From positions 8,682,280-8,746,279 of the forward strand of contig CM034108.1 of assembly GCA_019914945.1 (NCBI GenBank): a DNA stretch of 64,000 bases, given 5' to 3'. Of the stretch, positions 33,871-44,300 are shown piece by piece; the stretch's first letter is position 1; each line of letters opens with the position of its first letter. This stretch comes from Typha latifolia (taxonomy: Eukaryota; Streptophyta; Magnoliopsida; Poales; Typhaceae). The translations under genes and the position numbers were made by a program. The notes beneath the pieces were generated by a model. The model saw nothing but the letters and a program-made list of their open reading frames with translations, had not been told where the DNA came from and did not search any database.

Positions 33871-35690
33871 TAAAGTTTTTAAGGCTGTATGCACAACATA
33901 ACATTTCAAATCACTTTTTTTGACCCATATGGCCTTTGTTTTCATCACATAAATGAAAGCAGTTCTAGGTTTTTGCAAAAATTTGCAATGAGGTCGAATA
34001 TGCCCTAGAATGCCGCAATGATAGCAAGTCGGAACAAACCCTTTTCTACTCACCTTTTGTCGAGGAGTGTGACTAAAGTTTACCTTTGGTGCCGTTGATG
34101 ATTCACCAGTTCATAGATTCACCTTCAGTTTAGAAGTATTCATCTAGGATTGCTTTGTAAATGCAGTTGATGACTTCAGATATTCTTTCTTTTGTATATC
34201 TGCAGAAACGAAGACAGTTTTATTATTATTTAAATTACTAGTGTATCCAACACCATACCTGTCTTTTCTAGAGATCTGAGCCTTTAGAATCTCATCAAGT
34301 TTGTTCTTCCCTTTTAAAAATGTCACTTCCTTATTCAGTCGCTCTAGTTCAATTTCATCAGCCTTCATTTTATTTTTTGCATTATCAAGTTGTTTAGAAA
34401 GGTCTTTGACACGTTCAAGTTCCAATTTGTACTTCTCCTCAAATTGAATTTTTTCTAGTTCGATTACCTTGAGTCGTTGAAGTAGTCTAAGATTGCTTTC
34501 CTTGAGTTTAAATGACTCTAGGTATATGTCATTATATGCCTTTTGAATTTCAGATTCATCTTCCTCAGCTGGTAATATATCCTGATCATCTATACTATCA
34601 GTATCAACAACAGAATCGATATTAAGTAGAGTAGAGGCAAAAGCAACAAAGTTTTCTTCATCTTTTCCAGAATCATCATCAGATTCATCTGAGTCATCCC
34701 AAGTAACTTTCATAGCTTTACCCTTCTTCTTAAGGCGATTAGGGCATTCTTGTGTTATGTGTCCAAAACCAGAACATTCAAAACATCGAACTTTATTCTC
34801 AGAATTCTTATTTTTCTGTTTGACACTGTTGTTGCTCACACCTATATTCGAACTCGCAGTATTCTTCTTTTTCACAAAGTCTTTGCTTTCCTCAAGTTTT
34901 TCAGCATTTAACTTGTTTGGCTTCCGAAAGAATTTATTAAACTTTTTGACGAACATGGCCAACATCTCAACATCTAAATCACCTTCATCATCAGACTCCT
35001 CTATAATTTCTTCAACTGTGGATAAAGCAATCCCTTTGGACTTCCTCGGTTTTGAAAGATGGGACTCAAATGTTTGTAGATTTCCTACCAATTGTTCAAC
35101 TTTCATAGAATCAATGTCCTTACTTTCCTCAATAGCTGTAACTTTCGCCTGAAACCTCTCTGGAAGAGACCTAAGGATCTTACGGACAATCTATTTTCAG
35201 GAATTTTTTCTCCTAGGTTGAAACTAGAGTTGACTATATCACTCAGCTTTGCATAAAACTCATCAAATGTCTCATTCTCCTCCATACGTAGAGTTTCAAA
35301 ACTAGTAGTCAACCTCTAAAGTTTAGAAAGTTTTATAGCTATAGTTCCTTCGTGAGTAGTTTTTAAGATCGTCCAAGCTTTTTTTGATATCTCACAAGTA
35401 GAAATTCTTCTAAATTCTTCCGAGGAAACACAACTAAAAATTGCATTTATTGCCTTGTTATACCATCCAACTTTTTCATAGTCTGACCTATCCCATGACT
35501 CTATCGGTTTATCAACAAGTTTATCATCCACCATGTACATTGGTGGACTCCAACCGTTCACAACGGCAAACCATACTCGTTCATCTATAGACTTCAAGTA
35601 AGCTCTCATCCTAGCTTTCCAATATCCATAATTTGATCCATCTAGGATAGGAGGTCTAATAGATGATGGTCCATCTCTATGAAAATCCAT
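33871..35690 (-). pseudogene. C1 gag
   Basis: It starts MDFHRDGPSSIRPPILDG and continues NYGYWKARMRAYLKSIDE, the usual opening of copia gag, then the UBN2-type core. A stop lies at 35316 and a frameshift near 35105, followed by a 320-codon open frame with a CCHC knuckle (CFECSGFGHITQEC), acidic tracts and a coiled-coil-like segment (about 34300-34500). A second knuckle, CYHCGILGHIRPHC, is at about 33990-34030. Length and two knuckles fit the SIRE lineage. Confidence 0.9.
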
Positions 35691-35721
35691 GCCTATCTGA
35701 TCTCTCTCAAAGGGTGAGAGG

Positions 35722-35739
35722 ACCTGCTCTGATAACTAT
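35722..35739 (-). promoter_or_regulatory. C1 primer binding site
   Basis: Immediately after the 5' LTR end (35740) the minus strand reads ATAGTTATCAGAGCAGG, matching the TATCAGAGC core of the initiator-Met tRNA binding site. It fixes the inner LTR boundary. Confidence 0.8.
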
Positions 35740-36332
35740 TGAAAAACTCCTAGACACAAGTATGTATCTAAATACTAGGCAATGATATCACTCGTTCGCT
35801 TAAGTAAAAGTCCGTAGAAATATTAAGAAAGAAAGCAGAGATGAACGCCAAGATTTTAACGTAGAAAAATCCAAACGGAAAAAAAACCACGGATCCAAAC
35901 TCGGATCAAAATCAATCACTAGAATAGTAGCAGTTACAAGACTGACTCACAAAATAATCCGTCGATCCAAACGACTTTGTTCTTCTCAGTCTCGCTCGCT
36001 AGAACCCACGATTCACTACTTCTCGTGATTGAAGTCCAACCTCAGTAACCCTCGAGATTGATCTTTCATCTAGATAACCCTTAAGACGAAAGATTATCTT
36101 TTTAATGATGAGTGAAACCTTGTTAGTTGAAGAACCGAAGTAGCCTCAAGAAGTCTCCTTCAATAATGCTTCTTCAACCACCCTAGAGATAGGGCATCAC
36201 AATCCTTATATATGATCTCCAAGATAGAGCCAAATCCAAGTCTTATCCGTACTCACGAAAGTCTAATTTTATCAAACTTCTTTGGTGCGTTCGAACGCGG
36301 CCCGGGTGCGTTCGAATGGCATGACTTGATCT
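35740..36332 (-). repeat. C1 5' LTR, inner part
   Basis: Aligned to 26799-27265, but with the U5 segment that the 3' LTR lacks (35761-35878). TATA on minus at about 36204-36213. It is split at GATCT (36328-36332) by the G2 element and resumes at 39984. Confidence 0.85.
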
Positions 36333-36352
36333 TAATATGATCACGCCTCTGG

Positions 36353-38233
36353 CTATGGAGCTCTGATACCAGCTTGGTACGATCTCGCCTTTTTGGTGAA
36401 GGGTCGATCTTTTCCAATTCTTGATACCAGTTTGATACCATTCTTGAGTAGTCTTAATGTTTCATCTCGATCAGCAAGCTCCAAGTCAAGCTCGGTCCTA
36501 TCCGCCGCCGCGAGTCTATCATAGGCACGCAAGACAGGGGGAGTGCGCCCATAAACCGCCTCAAAGGGGGTCATGCCGATGCTAGAGTGATGAGCAGTAT
36601 TGTATGACCACTCAGCCCATGGAAGGAATTTGACCCAATCCTTTGGTCGTTCCGCCACAAAGCATCGCAAGTATTGCTCCGAGTCCGCGATTCACCACCT
36701 CGGTTTGGCCATCCGTCTCGGGGTGATAAGCTGGACTCGGGTTGATTTGAGTCCCTTGCAATCTGAAGAACTCGGACCAAAACTCACCGATGAAGATGCG
36801 ATCCCGGTCGACACGATCGTCCTAGGCATCCCATGCAAGCGTGCCACTTCCCGAACAAAAATTTCAGCAACCCTTTTTGCTGAAAACGGGTGAGACAATG
36901 TTATGAAATGAGCATATTTGCTCAGTCTATCCACCACAACAAACACCACCGATTGTCCCTGAACCTCCGGCAGCCCCTCGATGAAGTCCATGGAGATATC
37001 CTCCCAAATACGCTCTGGTATAGGTAGTGGTTGTAGCAGCCCGCTAGGCTTGAGTGCCTCCGATTTGACTCGTTGGTAGATTTGACATTCACGCACATAC
37101 TTCTTCACGTCCGTCTTCATCGCTGTCCATGTACAGTTTTGGGCCAGCCGCTTGTAGGTACGTAATACCCCTTCATGTCCTGCTATAGGAGTATCATGGA
37201 AGTGTGCCATCAATAGTCTCCGTAGCTCTTCATTCCGGGGTACCTTGATTCGCCCGCACTCTAGTACTAACCCATCGTGCTCCTCGTGCTCGGGGTGGCT
37301 TGCGGGGTTCTCTCTCAACTCCTCCATGAGTTGGACCAGCTCACTATTCTCTGCACTAGCTTTCCGCAGATTTGAGAAGAAAGGAAAGGTGGGCACCGAG
37401 AAAGAAGCGAGCTCCCTTGCGATCCCTTCATTTGGAAGTTCAAGCAGCGGTTGGCTTCCATCTAGCAGCACTCTCTTGTCATTTCTCCAAAACGTCAATG
37501 TGAGGCTTGTAAAATCAAATGTCACGGGCCCCAAGCTTCGAAGCCATTGGGTCCCCAAAACAATATCGGCACCTTGCAAGGCCAACGGATAAAGATCCAA
37601 TGTGAAAGTTTGGCCTTGCACCTTCAATTCTGCACCTCCACAAATAGAATCCGCTCGCAATGTGGTGCCATCTCTGATCATCACATCGAACCCTTCCGTG
37701 GGTTCCGACTCGAGCCCAATCTTTCTAAGGAGCCTCTTGTCAATAAAGTTGTGGGTGGACCTAGTGTCAATCAAGATTCTCACTGTGGTTTTCTTGACTA
37801 CCCCGTTCACCTGCAAGGTCTTTGGCGCAGCTGTCCCCGAATAGGCGTGGAGGGAGATTTTGGCTATCATGTCCTCCATGGGTTTCTCCTCAGCTTCTTC
37901 TCCTTGATGTCCAGCCACATCTGCACCTTCAGCTGCAAACTCGTCCTCCGCTTCCTCCAATCCATCGATTAGCATCACCGATCCCATCGGTTTAGCACAG
38001 CGATGCCCAGGTACAAACTTCTCATCACAACGGAAGCATAGGCCCTTGGCTCTTCTTTCTTCTACTTGGGCTGGTGTGAGTGCTCGTCCCGGACCTCTAA
38101 GTGCATACTTCACATCTTGGGATGGCTTCAAGGGTGCTCGAGGAGGTACCACTGTAGCAGCAACCCTTGGTACTCCGATAGTATTTCCCGCCGCTATGTT
38201 TGGTTGAGCTTGATTGCGGCTTCCTTGGCTCAT
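36353..38233 (-). pseudogene. G2 protease-integrase fusion lacking RT-RNase H
   Basis: A 513-codon frame (38233-36692) opens with a knuckle (CFRCDEKFVPGHRC), then a protease with VRILIDTRSTHNFIDKRL, where the Gly of DTG/DSG is Arg, and LGTQWLRSLGPVTFDF. At about residue 268 (DGSQPLLELP) it passes directly into the end of the RNase H/linker region and on to the integrase zinc domain (HDTPIAGHEGVLRTYKRL, ECQIYQRVKSEALKPSG) and core (WEDISMDFIEGLP). A single-base loss at DRD (TIVSTGIASS) then shifts frame; the core end and WAEWSYNTAHHSSIGMTPFE follow at 36353-36670. The RT deletion itself is in frame. Confidence 0.85.
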
Positions 38234-38239
38234 CCAACT

Positions 38240-39309
38240 CTATTTCAAGTGTATCTTCATGGCCCTATGTTTGTCTTCCATAAGCACCGCATCTTCGAAG
38301 GCCTCCTTTAAGGTTCTAGGCCTTAAAGCCCTCACATCGGCTTGTATGTCACCCCGCAGCCCGGAGATGAAGGTGCTGCAAAGTTGCTGATCCGTCCATG
38401 GTGGATGACATCGGCTACTAATCCTCTCAAATTCTTCTTGGTATGACCCAACCGTGGTCTTTTGCACCGTCTTTGAGAGGAGAGCATCAAAGTCTTCATA
38501 TCTCGATGCTCCAAATCGTCGTGTGATATCGGCGCAAAATTCAGCCCAAGTTTCGATAGCCTCAGTGGCATTGGCTGCTCGAAACCAATCAAGCGCCGCA
38601 TCCTCACGGTGGAAGCTCCCAAGCGTCACCTTGTACTCTTCCGTCGTTCCTTTATATGCAAAGAATTGCTCCGCCCTATACAACCAATCGATCGAGTCGC
38701 CACCTTTGAACTTGGGGAATTCGAGACGCACGACTTGTCCACGGATGCCATTATCTCCTTCCGGATCATGTCCTTGTCTAACCGGGGGAGGATGCACCAG
38801 AAGGGTTGATGATCCCTCCTTCGGTTTTGATTAACTTGCCGTGGTTTCGGATCGTATTGACCCGCCCACGGATCTTGATCTCCAAGGCGGTCTCCATAGT
38901 GGTTCACCCGTCGGATGGGTTCACCTGCAACTGGACCTGGTGTAACCATCCTTGCTTGCCTCTGCCCATAGGGTGGTGGTAGCAGCGGCTCTTGTGGTTG
39001 CAAAGGCTGAACCGGTGGCAGTGGGTTCAAGGGGGTGGACTCGCGTCGTGGAGTCGATGGTGCTTTCCCGTTCGATATTGCTTCTCTTGTCGCCCGTAGT
39101 TCCCGCATCATCTCCATCATCATTTGGTTGTTGATGGCCATTTGCTCTGAAAGAGACCCCAACACGGCTTGAACGCTAGGTTCTTCCGTATTCTGATTAG
39201 ATCGGGCAGTTCCACGGGTGGAAGTCCCTGCAATCGTTTCTCCCTCCTCTATTGGGAGAATCTCTTCTTCATCATCTCGCTGTGCAGCCATGGATCTGGT
39301 TGTCGTCAT
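38240..39309 (-). pseudogene. G2 gag
   Basis: The likely start is MTTTRSMAAQRDDEEE at 39309. A Pro-rich linker (PLNPLPPVQPLQPQ) follows, then after a frameshift near 38806 the capsid-like domain: VRLEFPKFKGGDSIDWLYRA, ADITRRFGASRYEDFDALLS and GLRGDIQADVRALRP. A TAG at 38240-38242 separates it from the knuckle/protease frame, with which it is in phase. Confidence 0.85.
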
Positions 39310-39350
39310 TGGAAGCGCTTGTCTGAGGAACGGTGGCTCTGATACCAGCT

Positions 39351-39983
39351 TGATACGATCACGCCTCTGGCTATGGAGCTCTGATACCAGCTTGGTACGA
39401 TCTCGCCTTTTTGGTGAAGGGTCGATCTCTTCCAATTCTTGATCTGGACTAGATCTGACACGGAACTTTGAAATAAGATCTCGAAATATTCCACCGTCGG
39501 ATCGACGTGAAACTTTGATATGTTGTAGCCCCAAAATAGAGCTTTCCAACAAATCTAGTTTCAGGCGAATCGGATGTGGGGATCTCGAGATATAGTCCAA
39601 TTTGTGGACAAAGGTCAGATGGTCTGTTTTGGATCCGTGGATGGAGGCACGTGATCCTAGGTAATGGTGGTTGAAGGTGGACCGGCGTGATGGTGGAAGG
39701 GTTGTGGTTGATGGAAGGATTAGGACAAGTGTTGGATAGATTGGACGAAGGGGGAGAAGAGGGCCACCCCTAAGGGACTAGGGTGATTAGCCGGACGAGG
39801 GAGGTTAGAAGCGGCGTCGCCGGCGATTGAGAGAACGGGAGGGAAGAAGACGAAGGAGGCAAGGCAAAACGCGACTTACAGAAAACTTATTTTAATGGAA
39901 ATTAAACACTAAAACATTAAACAAAAACACTCCTAAAGTGAATCCATGCTCGAGACGATGTCGATGAAGTCCGAATCGTATCA
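39351..39983 (-). repeat. G2 5' LTR without promoter block
   Basis: On minus it starts TGATACGATTCGGACTTC and ends GTGATCGTATCA, followed by the primer site. Compared with the 885-bp G2 solo LTR at 41739 it jumps from GTAAGTCGCG to TTTTGCCTTGCC, removing the palindrome cluster and TATA. It carries an extra 42-bp end with a second primer-site copy. Confidence 0.85.
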
Positions 39984-40425
39984 GATCTCAAGTGCGTTCG
40001 AACGGGCCTGAGTGCGTTCGAACACGACAACTTGAATTCTTCAAGTTGCGTTCAAACATGTTTGTGAACGCAGCTCTCGGTCAGTGTGAACGCAGTACCC
40101 GCGTTCGAACACGTTTGTGAACGCAGCTCTCTGTCTGTGTGAACGCAGATTCCGCGTTCGAACGCGTTTGTGAACGCGGCTCTCTGTCTGTGTGAACGCA
40201 GTACCCGCGTTCGAACGCGTTTGTGAACGCGGCTCTCTGACTGTGTGAACGCAGATTCTGCGTTCGAACGCGTTTGTGAACGCGGTGTGAACTCAACGGC
40301 TTTTCTCCAATAATCTTGCAATTCTTCAAACCAGAGTTATTCTAGACTTGTGTAAAGCTCATATACATGAAAAAAATACACTTAGAATATTTTGTACATA
40401 ATTGCCAACAAATAAAAACCTAACA
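39984..40425 (-). repeat. C1 5' LTR, outer part with 53-bp repeats
   Basis: It matches 27265-27595 and ends CCTAACA at 40425. Five starts of the 53-bp unit (40045-40284) against three in the other LTR. The half-site GATCT at 39984 is the target duplication of G2. Confidence 0.9.
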
Positions 40426-40745
40426 TACTTCCCTTAATCACACCCACCACCCACCTTCACCTCCATGTCCATCCATAACCCTAACATCCACTCCACCCGT
40501 CACCACCACCATCACCCACATTTTTCTATGTTTTCGTCTCTGCTATAGTTTGAATCTGTGAAGGGCTTAAATACAAAAGTTGTAGATCAGGAAGATACGG
40601 ATCTAAACCAATTGGTTTCATAATTTTATGCCTATCGTAGAATATTTGATAAATATTTTCTCATGGTTGCGCGGACTGATTCCTATAATACATTGAGATC
40701 TTAAAGGAATTGTTGCGTAGCCTATTTTTGGTTTCAGATATTATC
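40426..40745 (+). repeat. G1 LTR, second part (after C1)
   Basis: It continues the LTR of 26269-26798 from TACTTCCCTTAATCAC to ATTATCA at 40745. The primer site ATTTGGTATCAGAGTAGG follows at 40746-40763. Rejoined length would be about 845 bp, like the LTRs at 10495 and 55572. Confidence 0.85.
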
Positions 40746-40784
40746 AATTTGGTATCAGAGTAGGCGAACTTCAAATCTCCATTA

Positions 40785-41738
40785 ATGGTTGAAACAAGAA
40801 AGATGACATTAACAAGGAGACCTATGGAGAGCACACTGACAAGGAAAGACTCAATCCACGATGACCCTAACTAGGAGGTCGATTCCTTTGGAGCGACCAC
40901 GGCAGAATCAAGTCAGCCAACGTCCATGAGTGTCAATGATCCCCTCTTACCTATGCCCATATATCATTCCCTACCTCCGTTGCAAAACCCAAGACCAACG
41001 GTGGTGGAACTCGAGAGGCGTGCGATACCGGTTCCTCGACGAGGAGGATTGGCATTATGAGGATGAGGTTGATCCTTACGGAGATTGTGATGGACGTGCT
41101 CGAGGATTTAGAGAAGGTGATCAACCTGCACAAAGGTTTAGACCTGAACCAAGGATCTTTCGCGAACTCGATAATGCTATTTAGGGGACAACCGCACATT
41201 TGGACTTTCCAAAATTCCAAGGCGGTGATCCAACGGATTGACTGTTTCAAGTTGAACAATATTTTGATTGTCAAGGTACAGCAGAAGATGCAAAAGTACA
41301 GATGGCAAGCTTTCACCTCCAAGGAACAACATTGCATTGGTATAGATTGGTTATTCGTGGTGGTGGATTTACTAGATGGGCTGATTTTTGCAGGAGGATT
41401 ACACGCAGATTTGGGATAGTGGCATATGAATATTTTGCTGCCACATTAAGCAAGATGGTTCAGAGGACAACCGTATTAGAGTACCAAGCTGAGTTTGAAA
41501 GAGTTAGTAGTCGTTCTAAGCCACCGTGGCCCGAACGGACATTGATGAGTACATTTATTTCAGGGTTTCGGGATGAGATATAAGTGGATGTTCATGCTCT
41601 ATGTCATACTACTCTTGAGGAGGCCTTTGAAAAGGCCGTGAGGATGGAACAAAAGCATAGGGCTCTAAAGATGGCAACGAAAATAAATTTGGGCAACCAA
41701 GATGGGCGGTTTGCACCTAGAACGCTGGCTAAAAATTC
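40785..41738 (+). pseudogene. G1 gag (copy split by C1 and a G2 solo LTR)
   Basis: MVETRKMTLTRRPM start, short Ser/Pro-rich region with an internal deletion (MSVNDPLLPMP follows the PTSM motif directly), then the gag domain in alternating frames (FCRRITRRFG, KMVQRTTVLEYQAEFERVSS, STFISGFRDEI). Stops occur at 40874, 41182, 41419 and 41581. It is interrupted at AATTC (41734-41738) by the G2 solo LTR and resumes at 42624. Confidence 0.85.
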
Positions 41739-42623
41739 TGATACGATTTGGACGTCATCGATATCGTCTCGAGCATGGATACACTTTAGGGATGTCTTTG
41801 TCTTTTGTTTTAGTGTTTAATTCAAAAAAATAAGTTTTCTATATATTGCGTTTGAACGTGCGTGGAGTGCGTTCGAACGCGGTTGTGAATGCCTACATCA
41901 GTTCGCACATCCAGAGAGTGTGAATTGTGCGTTCGAACGTGCCTACGAATGACTACATCGCGTTCGCAAATCCAGAGAAGTGCAAAAAAATGTGCGTTCG
42001 AACGCGATTGGATGTGTTCGAACGCGGTTGGCGAGAATGTACTGTTTAGGGTTATTTTTGAATTGTTTGGTTAGCCTCTAAAGGTGTGGATGGCAACATG
42101 GAGTCATTATTGATGAATTGAGTTTTTGCCTTGTCTCCTTCATTTTCTTCGCTCCCGTTCTCTCAATCTCCTGCGACGCCGCTTCTAGCCTCCCTCGACC
42201 GGCCAATCACCCTAGTCCCTTAGGGGGCGGCCCACTCCTCCCCCTTCTTCCAATCTATCCAACACTTGTCCTAACCTTTCCATCACTCATAACCCTTCCA
42301 CCACCAGTTATTCACCGATGCCACCTCATTAACGCTGGTCCAACACCGTCCACATCATCTAGGATCTCGTGCCTCTATTCACAGATCCTAAGACAGACCC
42401 CCTAATGTTCGTCGACTAATCAGATGATATCTCGAGATCCCTATATCCGATTCGCCTGAAACTTAATTTTTTGGAAAGTTCCTTTTAAGGGCTACGACAT
42501 AATCTGACATTCATCCGAGAGCAGCATCGTTTAGAATCTATTTTCAAATTTCCATGTCAGATCCTATCTAGATCTAAAAATTGGAATAAATCGAGCCTTA
42601 GCCCAAAAAGGGAGATCGTATCA
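41739..42623 (+). mobile_element. G2 solo LTR, complete
   Basis: 885 bp from TGATACGATTTGG to GGAGATCGTATCA, with AATTC duplicated on both sides (41734-41738 and 42624-42628). Palindromes at 41850-42030; TATA degraded to CTCTAAAGGTG near 42076. Leader is GC-rich and splits a G1 gag at a site intact in the copy near 57665. Confidence 0.9.
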
Positions 42624-43375
42624 AATTCTGTCGTGTCAAAAATAGCGGCTGCGAGTACTAGACCACAACCACCTTTGAAACCTTCTTCCGATGTTAGAGG
42701 AGGCACAAGAACCCTCGTTCGAACTCTCACACCTACCCAGGTGGAGGAGCGAAGAGCAAATGAAAGGCTTTTGATGTGATGAGCATTTCACCCTTAGTCA
42801 TTAGTGTTCTAAACTGATCGGGAGTGTGATGCTTATCGATGGTATTGAAGAGGATGATGAGGTTGTTGATGATGGAGTGTCTAGAGGAGGTCCATGAGGA
42901 GACCGTTGAGGAGGGCATGGAGGAAGATATCCAAATAGAAATATCAATGCATGCATATTCGAGTACTTTTGCGTCGAGGACGTTATGAGCAGATGGGCTC
43001 ATTAGAAAACTTTGTGTGCACATCCTCATTGATTCGGGGAGTACATAGAACTTTCTAGACGAGAGGTTAGTAAGGAGACTTGGTTTGGATGTCGAACCGA
43101 CCATGGGATTTGACGTTGCTATTGGAGATGGCACGGAGTTTAAGACGGAGAGCTTGTGTCGTTGGGTCGGTATACTGGTGCAAGGACACGACATCATTGT
43201 GGACTTGTATCCGTTGGCGCTGCGAGGAGCAGACATTATACTTGGTACTCGGTGGTTACAGAGTTTGGGACCCATCATATTTGATTTTCGGAGCATGTGG
43301 ATGAAATTGAAACAAGGAAACAAATATGTGCGGCTGGATGGTGTTCGGTTTTCATCGATTCCTGCGATGTAGCCT
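42624..43375 (+). pseudogene. G1 gag end, knuckle and protease
   Basis: Knuckle residues CDEHFTLSH lie near 42775-42800 in a broken frame. Protease HILIDSGST keeps the DSG triad, followed by a stop in place of the next residue (43048), and continues RLVRRLGLDVEPTMGFDVAI and LGTRWLQSLGPIIFDF to 43372. Confidence 0.85.
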
Positions 43376-43429
43376 ATTATGGGGCTGCCTTGTGCATATG
43401 ATTTGGCCTATCTTCTTCAGTTAGGACTA

Positions 43430-44300
43430 GCAGGAGATGAGCCTCAAACGAGTTCAAGTATTACCATTGAATTGTCTAATTTATTAGATAATTTTTCTAG
43501 ACTGTTTGAGGAGCCACAGGAGTTGCCACCGAGGAGAGAGGTGGACTATCGTATATAGATGGTACTCGGGGCTGCACCAGCGAACGTGAGGCCATATCGG
43601 TATCCACATGTGCAAAATAAAATTATCTCAAAGATAGTAGCCGAGATGTTGGAGCAAGGCCTCATTCAACTAAGTCATAGCTCATACTCAACCCTCGTGC
43701 TATTGGTGCGAAAAAAAGATAGGACATTACATTTTTGTGTCCACTATCGGGCACTAAATTCTATTACCGTCAAGGACCGGTATCCCATTTCGGTTATCGA
43801 GGAGTCGCTGGATGAGCTTGTAGGGGCGACTATATTTAGTAAGCTTGACTTGAGGGCCGAGTATCATCAAATTAGAGTTCACCCGGCGGATGTGTATAAA
43901 ATTGCATTTCGGACTCCGGATGGGCATTACGAGTTCCAGGTGATGCCTTTTGGTCTCACCAATGCTCCAGCTACCTTTTAAGGCCTCATTAATGATATAT
44001 TTTGCCCTCTCTTGCGAAGGTTGTCTGTATTTTTTGATGACATTTTGGTGTATAGCATGACTGAATTGGAGCATTAGCGGCTTTTGGAGGATATGCTGAA
44101 TTTGTTGAAGCAAAACCAATTACAGATCAAGAAGTCCAAGTGCCTATGGGGAGTACCACAATCAGAGTATTTAGGCCACATCATTTTAGTGGATGGAGTA
44201 GCGGCGGATCTTCAAAAGGTTGCATGTATGACCCCTTAGCCTATTCCTACTACTACCATCAAATTATAAGGATTTTTGAGGCTGACCGGATATTATCGAC
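43430..44300 (+). pseudogene. G1 reverse transcriptase
   Basis: Readable from [16 protein letters not shown] through [37 protein letters not shown] and [12 protein letters not shown] in one 140-codon frame, then [15 protein letters not shown] (FDD motif) and SEYLGHIILVDGVAAD after a stop at 43979. GYYRR marks the start of the amplified block at 44301. Confidence 0.85.

Larger units (their letters stand above)
36333..39983 (-). mobile_element. G2: Ty3/gypsy element, internally deleted
   Basis: GATCT flanks both ends (36328-36332 and 39984-39988), giving the insertion site inside the C1 LTR. Order on minus: 5' LTR (39351-39983), primer site TGGTATCAGAGCC (39335-39347), gag, protease, integrase, then only about 115 bp of 3' LTR (36333-36450). 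RT and RNase H are deleted, as are the integrase end and most of the 3' LTR. Confidence 0.85.
26799..40425 (-). mobile_element. C1: SIRE-like Ty1/copia element with extra 3' ORF
   Basis: Boundaries are TGAAAAACCCC at 26799 and CCTAACA at 40425, flanked by TACTT on both sides. Element order on the minus strand is 5' LTR (split by G2), primer site, gag with two knuckles, protease, integrase, RT (split by a G2 LTR), RNase H, spacer, extra ORF, purine tract, 3' LTR. Protease-integrase-RT order defines Ty1/copia. The long gag and the additional ORF after RNase H are features of the SIRE/Maximus lineage. All coding regions carry breaks. The span includes 4.4 kb of later insertions. Confidence 0.9.
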
